From contig AP031382.1 in assembly GCA_040371205.1 (NCBI GenBank), positions 1,485,562 to 1,549,561 on the forward strand: a stretch of DNA of 64,000 nucleotides, given 5' to 3'. Source of the stretch: Rhodanobacter sp. (GTDB lineage: Bacteria > Pseudomonadota > Gammaproteobacteria > Xanthomonadales > Rhodanobacteraceae). Positions within the stretch are counted from its first letter, which is position 1; every line of letters begins with the position of its first letter. The notes below the pieces were generated by a model. The model did no database searches, was not told where the DNA came from, and saw only the letters and a program-made list of their open reading frames with translations. The translations under genes and the position numbers were made by a program. Shown here piece after piece: positions 1-9,126 of the stretch.

Positions 1-25
1 TGCGGCCACTCATCGGGAGTGAGGG

Positions 26-1699
26 ATGGACACACGGGATCCGCACGACGCGCGACTGTCGCGCCGACGTTTCGTGCAGGGCTTGATGCTGGGCGGCGCG
101 GCCGCCGGCCTGGGCATGCGCGCTGGCGTGACGATGGCGCAGTCGGACGCCGTCGCGCCGCGCGAATTGCGCGGGACGCGGTTCGACCTGGCCATCGGCG
201 AGTTGCCGGTGGACTTCACCGGACGCAGGCGCCTCGCCACGGCGGTGAACGGCCAGTTGCCGGCGCCGCTGCTGCGCTGGCGCGAGGGCGACACGGTGAC
301 GCTGCGCGTGACCAACCGCCTGCGCGTGCCGAGTTCCATCCACTGGCACGGCATCCTGCTGCCAGCCGGGATGGACGGCGTGCCGGGCATCAGTTTCCCC
401 GGCATCGCGCCGGGCGAGACCTTCACCTACCGCTTCCCGCTGCGGCAGAGCGGCACTTACTGGTACCACAGCCATTCCGGCTTCCAGGAACAGACCGGCC
501 TGTACGGCCCCATCGTGATCGAGCCGGCGCGCGGCGAGCGCTTCCCCGCCGAGCGCGACTACGTGGTGATGCTCAGCGACTGGACGGACGAGGATCCGCT
601 GGCGGTCTACGCGCACCTCAAGCAGCAGGGCGACTACTACAACTACGCCGAACCCACCGCGCCGGAATTCCTGCGCGACGTGCGCACGCAGGGTTTGCGC
701 CGCGCGCTGGCCGAGCGGCGCATGTGGCAGCGGATGCGCATGAGCCCCGCCGACCTCGCCGACGTGGGCGGCGCCACCTACACCTACCTGATGAACGGAC
801 GTACGCCAGTCGACAACTGGGAGGGCTTGTTCAAGCGCGGCGAGAAGGTGCGGTTGCGCTTCATCAACGGCTCGGCGATGACCCTCTTCGACGTGCGCAT
901 TCCCGGCCTGAAGATGACCGTGGTCGCCGCCGACGGCCAGGACGTGGAGCCGGTAAGCGTGGACGAGTTCCGCATCGCCGTGGCCGAGACCTACGACGTG
1001 ATCGTGGAGCCTTCGGACGACCGCGCCTGGACCGTGTTCGCACAAGCCATCGACCGCAGCGGCTACGCCCGCGGCACGCTGGCGCCGCGCGCCGGCATGG
1101 ATGCGCCGGTGCCGGCGATGGACGCGCGCCCGGTGCTTTCGATGGGCGACATGATGGGGGCGATGGGCGGCGGAAGCATGGCGCGCCACGCCCGCCCCGA
1201 ATACCGCAATCCCGGCGTGGACATGCGCGTGGACACGCCGCGCAGCAACCTCGACGATCCGGGCATCGGCCTGCGCGGCAACGGCCGGCGCGCGCTCGCC
1301 TATGCCGACCTGCACACCATCGGCGGCGCGCTGGATGCGCGCGAGCCGGGCCGCGAGATCGAACTGCATCTCACCGGCAACATGCAGCGCTACATGTGGT
1401 CGTTCGACGGCGTGAAGTTCTCCGACGCGAAGCCGCTGCACTTTCGCGCTGGCGAGCGGCTGCGGCTGGTGCTGGTCAACGACACCATGATGAACCACCC
1501 GATCCATCTGCACGGCATGTGGAGCGAGCTGGAGAATGCCGACGGCGGCTTCCAGGTGCGCAAGCACACCATCGACGTGCAGCCCGCGCAGCGCGTCGCC
1601 TACGGCGTCACCGCGAACGCGCTGGGCCGCTGGGCCTACCACTGCCACATGCTCTACCACATGGAGGCCGGAATGATGCGCGAGGTCGTGGTGTCATGA
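26..1699 (+). CDS. copA: CopA-type periplasmic multicopper oxidase
   Basis: This 557-residue protein is a copper-resistance multicopper oxidase, a family that oxidises Cu(I) to the less toxic Cu(II) in the periplasm. It opens with a twin-arginine signal (SRRRF near residue 13, then a hydrophobic stretch). The four copper-binding motifs are visible: HWHG at 106-109, WYHSH at 146-150, HPIHLHG at 491-497, and the type-1/3 block HCH at 539-541 with H545 and axial M550. A Met-rich stretch lies around residues 375-400, as in CopA/PcoA. The stop codon overlaps the copB start (ATGA), so the two are translationally coupled. The promoter is cut off by the window edge. Family assignment is very secure; length is slightly under the usual ~600 residues. 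Confidence 0.95.
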   Translation: MDTRDPHDARLSRRRFVQGLMLGGAAAGLGMRAGVTMAQSDAVAPRELRGTRFDLAIGELPVDFTGRRRLATAVNGQLPAPLLRWREGDTVTLRVTNRLRVPSSIHWHGILLPAGMDGVPGISFPGIAPGETFTYRFPLRQSGTYWYHSHSGFQEQTGLYGPIVIEPARGERFPAERDYVVMLSDWTDEDPLAVYAHLKQQGDYYNYAEPTAPEFLRDVRTQGLRRALAERRMWQRMRMSPADLADVGGATYTYLMNGRTPVDNWEGLFKRGEKVRLRFINGSAMTLFDVRIPGLKMTVVAADGQDVEPVSVDEFRIAVAETYDVIVEPSDDRAWTVFAQAIDRSGYARGTLAPRAGMDAPVPAMDARPVLSMGDMMGAMGGGSMARHARPEYRNPGVDMRVDTPRSNLDDPGIGLRGNGRRALAYADLHTIGGALDAREPGREIELHLTGNMQRYMWSFDGVKFSDAKPLHFRAGERLRLVLVNDTMMNHPIHLHGMWSELENADGGFQVRKHTIDVQPAQRVAYGVTANALGRWAYHCHMLYHMEAGMMREVVVS

Positions 1700-2631
1700 G
1701 CGCATTCGTCCGCATCGCGCTGGCCTGCCTTGCGCTGTCGCTGTCGCCATGGGTGCTGGCGCAACAGGTCGCGCCAGCACCGGCGAGCAGCACCGGCGGC
1801 ATGGACATGTCATCCATGCCAGGCATGGATCATCCCCATGATGCCGAAACGGACATGTCAGCGGTGGACCATGGCCGGCACGGCATGGACGCCATGCCGC
1901 ACACGCGCATGCAAGGCGGCGCGGCACCGCCGGATGCGCGCAGCGCCGATGATTCCGACGGCACCGGCGACGGCGCGATGCCCGGCATGGAGATGCGTGA
2001 TGCCGAACCGCTGGGCATGCTGCGCTTCGACCAGCTCGAAGCCTTCGACGGCCTGCACGCCGATGGCACGGCATGGGAGATGGAAGGCTGGTACGGCACC
2101 GACACCGACAAACTGCGGTTGCGCAGCGAAGGCCAGCGCGACGGCGGCCGTTTCGACGACAGCGATGCCGAGGCCTTGTGGAGTCACGCCGTGGCGGCAT
2201 ACTGGGACACCGAACTCGGCGTGCGCAGCGATTTCGGCAGCGGCCCTGCGCGGCAGTGGCTGGCGTTCGGCGTGCAGGGGCTGGCGCCGTACTGGTTCGA
2301 GCTGGCGGCTACCGCCTATGCCGGTCAGGGCGGCCGCACAGCGGCGCGCCTGCGCGCGGATTACGAACTGCGTATCACCCAGCGGTGGATCCTGCAGCCG
2401 GAATGGGAGGTGAACCTTTACGGCAGGGACGATCCGCAGCGGCGGCTGGGCAGCGGCTTGTCCGACGCCAGCTTCGGCTTGCGCCTGCGCTACGAGATAC
2501 GCCGTCAGTTCGCGCCCTATCTGGGCGTGGTGTGGACGCAACGTTTCGGCGGCACCGCCACCTTCGCCCGCGATGGCGGCGGCACGGCTTTCGACCGCCG
2601 GCTCGTCGCTGGCCTTCGCTTCTGGTTTTGA
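1696..2631 (+). CDS. copB: Copper resistance protein B, outer membrane
   Basis: CopB/PcoB proteins are outer-membrane beta-barrels that partner with CopA in copper tolerance. The 311-residue product begins with a Sec signal ending near ALA-Q at residues 22-24. A histidine/methionine-rich segment follows (roughly residues 35-110, with repeats such as MPGMD and DHGRHGMD), which probably binds copper. The C-terminal two thirds show alternating aromatic/polar strands and a terminal Phe (LRFWF), as expected of a barrel. I chose the ATG at 1696 because it overlaps the copA stop and starts directly with the signal peptide. Confidence 0.93.
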   Translation: MSAFVRIALACLALSLSPWVLAQQVAPAPASSTGGMDMSSMPGMDHPHDAETDMSAVDHGRHGMDAMPHTRMQGGAAPPDARSADDSDGTGDGAMPGMEMRDAEPLGMLRFDQLEAFDGLHADGTAWEMEGWYGTDTDKLRLRSEGQRDGGRFDDSDAEALWSHAVAAYWDTELGVRSDFGSGPARQWLAFGVQGLAPYWFELAATAYAGQGGRTAARLRADYELRITQRWILQPEWEVNLYGRDDPQRRLGSGLSDASFGLRLRYEIRRQFAPYLGVVWTQRFGGTATFARDGGGTAFDRRLVAGLRFWF

Positions 2632-2641
2632 GGATCACGAC

Positions 2642-3259
2642 ATGAAAAAAACGGTTGAGTACGCGCTCGTCGCCGCCATCGCCTTCGGGACACTGGCCGC
2701 TGTCGCGGGCATTTACATCGAGTCGGGGGCGTATGACATCGGCGCCGATGCGCCGCACTGGAAGCCGACCTACGCGTTGCTTGAAACCCTGCGTGACCGC
2801 TCCATCCATGCCCGCGCCGAAAATCTTGCCGTGCCGGATCTCGGCGATCCGCAATTGATCCTCAAGGGGGCTGGCCAATACGCGGCCATGTGCACTGGCT
2901 GCCATCTCGCGCCGGGCATGCGCGACTCGGAAATCCGCCCGGGTCTCTATCCGCAGCCGCCGATCCTCTCGCAGCGACGGATCGATCCGCGGGTGGCGTT
3001 CTGGGTCATCAAGCACGGCATCAAGATGAGCGCGATGCCGGCCTGGGGCAGCAGCCACGACGACGCCACCATCTGGAGCATGGTGGCTTTCCTGCAGAAG
3101 CTGCCGGGCCTGACGCCGGCACAGTACCAGGCCATCGTGGCCAAGGCGCCGCCGGACGACGACATGGACGGCGGCGACGATCATCCTGCCGCCGGCCATC
3201 CGGTCATGGGCGACATGCCGGGCATGACCGGCAGTGCCGCCGCGCCGCCTGCCCGGTAG
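2642..3259 (+). CDS. Membrane-anchored class I cytochrome c
   Basis: A 205-residue protein with an N-terminal transmembrane or signal anchor (residues 5-25) and one haem c site, CTGCH at residues 84-88. The likely axial methionine is M132 in the SAMPAWG segment. The C-terminal tail is rich in Asp, His, Met and Pro (about residues 175-200), resembling a metal-binding tail. It starts 10 bp after copB, so it is probably the third gene of the copper operon. It could hand electrons from CopA-linked copper oxidation to the respiratory chain, but that is inference. The family is clear; the partner is not. Confidence 0.88.
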   Translation: MKKTVEYALVAAIAFGTLAAVAGIYIESGAYDIGADAPHWKPTYALLETLRDRSIHARAENLAVPDLGDPQLILKGAGQYAAMCTGCHLAPGMRDSEIRPGLYPQPPILSQRRIDPRVAFWVIKHGIKMSAMPAWGSSHDDATIWSMVAFLQKLPGLTPAQYQAIVAKAPPDDDMDGGDDHPAAGHPVMGDMPGMTGSAAAPPAR

Positions 3260-3296
3260 GCCAAGGCGATGCAGGTGGTTGCTTGCGATCGGAGCG

Positions 3297-4226
3297 CTAC
3301 TCCACGATGGAATGGCTCTCCGCCACGCCAAGCAACTCGGGCTGCTCGACCGGCTGCCGCTTGCGCGACAGCCACGGATGCGCGAACACCGCGGCGAGGA
3401 TCACGGCCACGCCGGCATAGAACCAGCCGTCCAACTGGCGCTGTTCGCCGAGCAGAAGGATGGCCAGCACGATGGCGTAGACCGGTTCCAGGTTGGTCAC
3501 CATCTGCGTGCCGAAGGCGCTGAGGTGTCGCAACGCCACCAGCGCCAATGCGAACGGAAGCAGCGTGCAGCCGAAGGCGAGTGCGAGCAGCAGCAGCGCA
3601 TCGTGCATGCCCGGCAGCACGAAGGCCGATCCCGCATGCGGCAGCAGCGGCGCCAGCACGCCGAGGAAGACGGTGCCGGCGCCCAGCTCGATGCAGGTGA
3701 TGGTGAGCGGATCGCCGTGCTCCACCATGCGCTTGTTGAACGCGCTGAACAGCGCTGCCAGCAACGCGCAGAGCACGCCCACCGCGATGCCCGCGCGCAT
3801 GCCGATGGGTACGCCGCCGACCACCATCGCCACGCCCGGTACTACGGCGACGCCGATCAGCATCTCGCGCGGGTCGAATTTGCGCTTGGCGATCCAGGGC
3901 TCGACGAAGGCCAGGAACACCGGCCCCAGCGCCATGCAGGTGGCGCCCACCGAGGCGTTGGCGAGCTTGATCGCCGCGTAGAAGGTCAGCCAGTGCAGCG
4001 ACACCAGCACGCCGATGCCGGCGTAGGCCCAGCGCAGGCGTGCCGGCATCGCACGCAGGCCGCGCCACACGCGCGGCATCAACAGCAGCGATGCGGTGAC
4101 CAGCAGCACGCGCCACCACACCAGCGGCAGCGCCGGCAGGGTGATCAACTTGCCGAGGATCGCGGTGAAGCCCCACAGCAGGACGCAAAAGTGGATTTGC
4201 AGACGAGCCTTGCTGACGGCTTGCAT
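3297..4226 (-). CDS. EamA/DMT-family transporter
   Basis: A 309-residue inner-membrane protein of the drug/metabolite transporter superfamily. About ten hydrophobic helices are arranged as two EamA repeats (approximately residues 10-140 and 155-290). The first helix carries the typical FCVLLWGFTAILGK pattern. Substrate cannot be told from sequence; relatives export amino acids, nucleosides or drugs. It converges with the cytochrome c gene (37 bp between stops). It lies 37 bp downstream of the AsmA-like gene on the same strand and may be read from it. Confidence 0.9.
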   Translation of the reverse strand: MQAVSKARLQIHFCVLLWGFTAILGKLITLPALPLVWWRVLLVTASLLLMPRVWRGLRAMPARLRWAYAGIGVLVSLHWLTFYAAIKLANASVGATCMALGPVFLAFVEPWIAKRKFDPREMLIGVAVVPGVAMVVGGVPIGMRAGIAVGVLCALLAALFSAFNKRMVEHGDPLTITCIELGAGTVFLGVLAPLLPHAGSAFVLPGMHDALLLLALAFGCTLLPFALALVALRHLSAFGTQMVTNLEPVYAIVLAILLLGEQRQLDGWFYAGVAVILAAVFAHPWLSRKRQPVEQPELLGVAESHSIVE

Positions 4227-4263
4227 GGAGTGCGCGCTACCGGGAGGGAGCGCGCATTGTAGT

Positions 4264-6393
4264 TCAGCGCTTCCCTTTGCTTGCAGGCGTGCGCAACGAC
4301 TGCAGCACCGCCGTGCAGGTGTGGCTGTTGCCGGTGTCGTGGCTGGGCGCGATCAAGGCCAGCAGCGCGGCGGCCGGCGTGGCGACCACGCCTAGCGCCA
4401 GTGCGCCGGCGCCGCGGGCGATCAGCGGGCCGGCATGCACGCCCACGTCGGGTTGCTTGAGCGTGCCGCGCACGTACAGCGGCGAGCGCAGCGTGAGCAG
4501 GCGAAGGCCCTTGGTGTGCGGGATCACGTCCATGTCCAGCTTCTCGTCGGCGAAGTTCACCGTGCCTTTCACGTCGATCAGCGCGTCCTGCGTGTCGAAC
4601 ACGAACAGCCGCGTGCGGAACAGGCCGTCCTGCGCCGTGAAGTCGCTGGCGGCGCAGTCGATCTTCACCGTCCTGTCGCCGAACAGTTTGCCGAGCACGA
4701 TGTTGCCCACGTTGAGTCCGGCCGTCTCCAGCAGGTTGCGGCTGATCGCGCCGTTGTCCATCAGCAGCTTCACCTGGCCGCTGGCGCTGCCGAGCAGGGC
4801 GGCGACGGAGTTGCCGCGCGCGTCCAGCGCGGCGTCGCCGTTGATCTCGCCGAGGCTGGTGCGCATCGCCGCGAAACTCTGCGACAACTGCTCGATGCGC
4901 AGGCCGCGCACGCCCAGCTTCAGCGTGCCGCGCATCGGCGAGTCGCTGCCGTCGAGGCGCAGCATGCCGTCCACCTGGCCGCCGGCCACGCCGAAGCGCA
5001 GCGGGTCCAGCGTAAGCGTGCCGTCGTCCATCACCAGATGCGTGGACAGCGACTGGATCGGCAGCGAGGGGCCGTGCTCGATGCGCGCGGCGGCGAAGTT
5101 GACATCGGCGTCCATCGCCTTCCAGCGGTCCGTGCGGAAAGTCTGCGTGGGCAGCACGCGGTCCGACGCGGCGGGTGGCGGCGTGGTGGTGCTGGAGCCG
5201 CCGCCGCCGATCAGCGGCGCGAGGTCGGCGAAACGCAGCGCGGTGGCCTGCAGCGTGCCGCTGAGCTTGGGCCGCGCGCCGCCGGTGACGTAGTCGACGT
5301 CGCCGGCGAGGTCGCTGCCGCCCACGCGGGCGCGGAAATGGTGGTAGCCGAAGCGGCTGCCGTGGCGTCCCAACGTGGCGGTGAGCCGGCCGCGGGTGGC
5401 GTAGGGCGGCGTGTCGGGCAGGGTCACGCCGAGGATCGGATAAAGCTTCGCCATGCTCGATCCGGCCAGCCACAGGCGCAAGTCCAGTGCGCCGAGGTGC
5501 ATGGGGTCGGTAAGCGTGCCGACCAGGGCGATGTGGGTGTCGCCGATGCGCAGCTTCGCCTGCAGCGGAAACGGTTGGTCGGCTTGTTGCAACGCCAGCA
5601 CGGCGCCGATTTTTCCGCTGCCGTCCAGCGGCTCGCCCTGGTAGCTGCCTCGCGCGTTCCAGGCGAACTGGTAGCTGGATTTCTGTGCGTCGGCAGCGCC
5701 CGGGTTGCCTGCGCTGTTGGCTTGCTCCAAGGCCTTGCCGGCGCCGCGGCCGGCGCTGCTTTCCGCCTGTGCGCGCGCGTCCGCGGTGGCCTGCGCCACG
5801 ATCTGGTCGTAGGGAATCGCCCGCTGCAGCGGTTCGATGCGTGCGGTTATCTTGATGTGGCCGACGGCATCGTCCAGCGCCACGCGGCCGGCATCGAAGC
5901 CGATGCCGCCAAGGTCGAGCGTCCATCGGGACGGCGTGCCGCCCTGCGGCAGGTCGAACGTCCAGTTCGCCCGGCCCTGCGCGTCGCGCTCCAGGTCGAC
6001 GCTGGGGTTCACCAGTTGCAGGGTGGGAATGCGCACGCGATGCCGCAACAGGTCGAGCGGCGAGAGGCTGAAGCGCAATGCGTCGAGATGCGCGAACTGC
6101 GGCTGCTTCGCCCATGCCGGGTTGGCGACGGCGATGTCCTGCGCCACGACGTGCGGCCAGGGCAGCCAGGCGAACCAGCCATGCGCATGCGGGTCGCGCA
6201 TCCATCGCACGCCGAGGTTGCCGTTGATCGCAAACGGGCGGCCGATCGCGGCGCTGGCCTGCGCGTCGATGGTGGGTTTCAGTTTGTTCCAGTCGAACAC
6301 CGACAACGCGATCGCCAGTGCCGCGACCAGTGCGGCAAACAGCGTCAAGCTCACGCCGATGATCCATGCCAGCCGTTGTCGACTGCGCTTCAT
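4264..6393 (-). CDS. AsmA-family envelope protein
   Basis: A 709-residue protein with one N-terminal membrane anchor (residues 8-30) followed by a long periplasmic region. It starts with the AsmA signature FDWNKLKPTIDAQASAAIGR and later shows the repeated beta-rich units and the GxxK-L-DNGxIS motif of the AsmA C-terminal domain. AsmA-like proteins are thought to act in outer-membrane lipid homeostasis or phospholipid transport. I placed the start at the ATG at 6393, which has an AGGGAGA Shine-Dalgarno sequence, rather than 33 bp upstream. A Ser/Thr/Pro-rich linker lies around residues 400-415. Confidence 0.88.
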   Translation of the reverse strand: MKRSRQRLAWIIGVSLTLFAALVAALAIALSVFDWNKLKPTIDAQASAAIGRPFAINGNLGVRWMRDPHAHGWFAWLPWPHVVAQDIAVANPAWAKQPQFAHLDALRFSLSPLDLLRHRVRIPTLQLVNPSVDLERDAQGRANWTFDLPQGGTPSRWTLDLGGIGFDAGRVALDDAVGHIKITARIEPLQRAIPYDQIVAQATADARAQAESSAGRGAGKALEQANSAGNPGAADAQKSSYQFAWNARGSYQGEPLDGSGKIGAVLALQQADQPFPLQAKLRIGDTHIALVGTLTDPMHLGALDLRLWLAGSSMAKLYPILGVTLPDTPPYATRGRLTATLGRHGSRFGYHHFRARVGGSDLAGDVDYVTGGARPKLSGTLQATALRFADLAPLIGGGGSSTTTPPPAASDRVLPTQTFRTDRWKAMDADVNFAAARIEHGPSLPIQSLSTHLVMDDGTLTLDPLRFGVAGGQVDGMLRLDGSDSPMRGTLKLGVRGLRIEQLSQSFAAMRTSLGEINGDAALDARGNSVAALLGSASGQVKLLMDNGAISRNLLETAGLNVGNIVLGKLFGDRTVKIDCAASDFTAQDGLFRTRLFVFDTQDALIDVKGTVNFADEKLDMDVIPHTKGLRLLTLRSPLYVRGTLKQPDVGVHAGPLIARGAGALALGVVATPAAALLALIAPSHDTGNSHTCTAVLQSLRTPASKGKR

Positions 6394-6519
6394 GATCGTC
6401 TCCCTGCGACCGCCGCCGCGGCACATGTTGGCGATGGCGATATAAGCAGACTTAGCCGATGGCGTGACAAGATTTTGTTGTGGCGGCCCGGATCAGCTCA
6501 TCGTGTGTTCATGCAGCGC

Positions 6520-7320
6520 TCAAGCCCCGTCCTTTGCTGCGTCCGCTTTCCAGTAACCCGTGGCCTTGATCCAGTCCTGCGGTACGCCGCGTTGCTCCAG
6601 CCCCTGGCGCATGCTGCGGGCGCGGCCGGATTCGGCGGCGATCCACCAGAAACAGTCGCCTCCGTCGATGGGCAGTTCGCGCAGCGCGTGTTCCAGCGAC
6701 TCGGCGTGCGAGGTATCGCGTTCGAACCAGCGGATGCCGACATTCGCACGCGTGAACAGCACTTGTCGGTCGGCGAATTCGGGGATTTCGACCAGCACGG
6801 TGGCGTACATGCCTGTGGGCATCTCCTCCAGCCAGCGGCTGATGGCGGGCAGGGCGGTTTCGTCGCCGACCAGCACGTAGCGGTCGAAGTCGTCGGCGAT
6901 CACGTGCGAACCGCGCGGGCCGCCGGCCGCGATGCGTTGCCCTGGCGCAGCCTGTTCGGCCCAGTGCGCGGCGGGGCCTTCGCCGTGCAGCACGAAGTCG
7001 ATCACCAGCTCGCCGCGCGCGGCGTCGTGGTGGCGCGGCGTGTAGTCGCGCATCGGCGAAGGCTCGCGGCCGTCGGCGAATTCGGGGCCGTTTGCGCCCA
7101 GTGCAGGCAACACCAGTTCGCCGGCGCGGTTGGGGAAGAACAGCTTGACATGGTCGTCGGGCGAGGCGCTGCGGAAGCCGCGCAGCTCGTCGCCGCCGAG
7201 CGTCACGCGTCGCATGTGCGGCGTGATGCGTTCGACGCGCAGCACGTCGAGCGTGCGCAGTACGACCTCGTGGCGCAGCCGCTGGTGGACGTGCCGCTCC
7301 GTGGCGGCGAGCGGCATCAT
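6520..7320 (-). CDS. yqjH: Siderophore-interacting FAD-dependent ferric reductase (YqjH-like)
   Basis: A 266-residue NAD(P)H:ferric-siderophore reductase of the SIP/YqjH family, which releases iron from siderophores in the cytoplasm. The FAD-binding RDYTPR motif is at residues 91-96, followed by the SIP C-terminal domain with GDETALPAI for NAD(P)H. The start codon overlaps the stop of the preceding yqjI gene (ATGA), so it should be co-translated with its own repressor. In E. coli the same two genes are neighbours, and YqjI represses yqjH. Confidence 0.93.
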   Translation of the reverse strand: MMPLAATERHVHQRLRHEVVLRTLDVLRVERITPHMRRVTLGGDELRGFRSASPDDHVKLFFPNRAGELVLPALGANGPEFADGREPSPMRDYTPRHHDAARGELVIDFVLHGEGPAAHWAEQAAPGQRIAAGGPRGSHVIADDFDRYVLVGDETALPAISRWLEEMPTGMYATVLVEIPEFADRQVLFTRANVGIRWFERDTSHAESLEHALRELPIDGGDCFWWIAAESGRARSMRQGLEQRGVPQDWIKATGYWKADAAKDGA

Positions 7321-7967
7321 TCGCGCGGCCCCGTGGCGGCGATGTCGCGGGCGGCGCGTTCGAGGATCGCGGCCACGCGCTCGGCCTCGGCCTTGTCCCA
7401 GTTCAGCCGCATCAGCAGCGCGTGCTTGAGCGCATGCATGGCCTTGCGCACGCGCAGCGGCGCGGCCATCTTCGCCGCCAGTTTCGCGCTGTGCTCGGTG
7501 CGTGCGGTGGCTGCGTCCACGGCGGCGCGGTTCTCGTCGAGGAAGGCGCGGCCTTCGTCGGTGATCGCATACAGCTTGCGGTTGCCCGCCTCGTTCTCCA
7601 CCGACGCGTAGCCCATGTCTTCCAGCATGGCGAGGGTGGGATAGATCGCGCCGGGGCTGGGCGTGTACTGGCCGTGGAACATCTCCTCGATCATGCGGAT
7701 CAACTCGTAGCCGTGGCGCGGCTGCTGTTCGATCAGCGCGAGCAGCAGCAGCTTGAGGTCGCCGTGGCCGAACATGCGGCCGCCGCCGCGACGGCCGCCA
7801 CCGCGCAGCCCGTCCCAGCCGTCGAAGGCGTCGCCGCTGCGGCTGCCGTCGAAATGGCCGTGGCGGCCGGCATGGTAGCCGCGCTCGTCGCCATCCATGT
7901 CGAAGGGGTTGAAGCCATGGTGATGGTGGCGGTGACGGATGTGCTGGAAGAAGTGGTGCATGCGCAT
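7317..7967 (-). CDS. yqjI: PadR-family nickel/iron-responsive repressor (YqjI-like)
   Basis: A 216-residue PadR-type winged-helix regulator with a metal-binding N-terminal extension. Eleven histidines occur in the first 38 residues, including the run H14-H17, followed by a Gly/Arg-rich linker. The PadR domain begins at about residue 66 (FGHGDLKLLLLALIE) and contains the HGYELI and YTPSPGAIYPTL signatures shared with E. coli YqjI. That protein loses DNA binding when it takes up nickel and controls yqjH. The E. coli extension is rich in both Cys and His; this one has His but no Cys, so metal preference may differ. The ATG at 7967 lies just downstream of the twin operators. Confidence 0.92.
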   Translation of the reverse strand: MRMHHFFQHIRHRHHHHGFNPFDMDGDERGYHAGRHGHFDGSRSGDAFDGWDGLRGGGRRGGGRMFGHGDLKLLLLALIEQQPRHGYELIRMIEEMFHGQYTPSPGAIYPTLAMLEDMGYASVENEAGNRKLYAITDEGRAFLDENRAAVDAATARTEHSAKLAAKMAAPLRVRKAMHALKHALLMRLNWDKAEAERVAAILERAARDIAATGPRE

Positions 7968-7977
7968 GATGTATTTC

Positions 7978-8012
7978 CGATATATCGAATTTGTGCAAGA
8001 AAAGATATATCG
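7978..8012 (-). promoter_or_regulatory. Twin palindromic operators upstream of yqjI-yqjH
   Basis: A perfect palindrome CGATATATCG (7978-7987) and a second copy GATATATC (8004-8011, with CG following) lie 11-45 bp upstream of the yqjI start. Their centres are 25 bp apart. AT-rich palindromes of this kind stand out in this GC-rich DNA. A dimeric PadR-type repressor gene directly follows, so autoregulation is the simplest reading. Confidence 0.7.
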
Positions 8013-8061
8013 TAGATATGTCTTATGCAAGTGCCTGCGCGATGCCTGATCGGATGGGGCT

Positions 8062-8973
8062 TCAGCGGTGTTCGGCAAGCCAGGACAGTGCCGCGTCCAG
8101 TGCGATGATTTCCGTGCCGGCCAGGCCGGCAGAAAAGTAGAGAGACTGTTTGGGCTCGTTGCAGCGCCCATGCTGGAGCACTTCACCCAAATGCCTGATG
8201 TCCACCGATCGGGGATGGCCGTGCAACAGGTGACGATCACCCTGATCTCGAATTTGTTGCGGGCTGTCGGACACCAGGAGCCGATTGGAAACCGCTTCAA
8301 GCGGCAATTCGTGGCTTGTAAGGAATTTCGGGCCGACGGTGGTGATGTGCGTAACGCTGCGCAGCGCGGCGGGATCGACCACAGGCGCCCCGGCACTCGT
8401 CGCCAGCACGGCGATGTCGGCACTGGAAACGGCGTCCTCCGCCGTGTCGCACACGATCATGTCGACCGCTACAAGCGGGCGGATGCGTTCGACGAAAGCG
8501 TCACGGTTCGCCTTCTGACGGCTGTAGACGCGTACTTGTGTCAGCTTGCGCCGGGCAAGGATGCCCAGCAACTGGGTTTCGGCCTGCAAGCCCGTGCCAA
8601 TCAGGGCGCAGATGGTTGCGGACGCTGGCGCTAGTGTGGCGACGGCGATGGCACCGAGTGTACCGGTGCGCATGGCACCTAGCCGGGTGCCGACGTATAT
8701 GCCCTTGAGTGCGCAGGTCCGAGTGTCCCACGCTGCCACGATTTGCTGTTCGTTGGTGCGTTGGCGCGAAGCGAACGACTCATAGGCACGAAAGCCTGCC
8801 AGCCGATCATTCCCGCCTGTCGTGAAGACGATCTTGCCCGTGTGGAAATCCACGGCGTGCCGAGGCGGGGCGGTCGTCTCTCCCATGAAGTCCGCGATGA
8901 CGAAATCCGCGACGGGTTCGATGAAGGCGCTGATGGGGACGTCTGCGACCTCATTGTCCGTGAGTACTTCCAT
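8062..8973 (-). CDS. Ornithine cyclodeaminase / mu-crystallin family protein
   Basis: A 303-residue protein of the OCD/mu-crystallin family, NAD(P)-dependent enzymes acting on amino acids or imines (ornithine cyclodeaminase, alanine dehydrogenase, ketimine reductase). The Rossmann motif is ALIGTGLQAETQ around residues 125-136, preceded by RTGTLGAIAVATLA, which is typical of the family. The start at 8973 has AGGAACGAG upstream. The exact substrate cannot be read. The gene seems slightly less GC-rich than its neighbours, with more mixed codon use. It precedes yqjI on the same strand, but the operator-bearing gap suggests separate transcription. Confidence 0.85.
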   Translation of the reverse strand: MEVLTDNEVADVPISAFIEPVADFVIADFMGETTAPPRHAVDFHTGKIVFTTGGNDRLAGFRAYESFASRQRTNEQQIVAAWDTRTCALKGIYVGTRLGAMRTGTLGAIAVATLAPASATICALIGTGLQAETQLLGILARRKLTQVRVYSRQKANRDAFVERIRPLVAVDMIVCDTAEDAVSSADIAVLATSAGAPVVDPAALRSVTHITTVGPKFLTSHELPLEAVSNRLLVSDSPQQIRDQGDRHLLHGHPRSVDIRHLGEVLQHGRCNEPKQSLYFSAGLAGTEIIALDAALSWLAEHR

Positions 8974-9126
8974 GATCTCGTTCCTAGGGATGGGTTGGCG
9001 CCGGTGGTTTCGGGCGTGCGGCCGTGGGAGGGCATGGAACCGGCCATTCATGGAGGCTGGCGCAGGCAACTTCTGCCAGCGGGAACGGACGGATTCTTGA
9101 GATGCTTGATGGAGGGTGTTTGTTGG

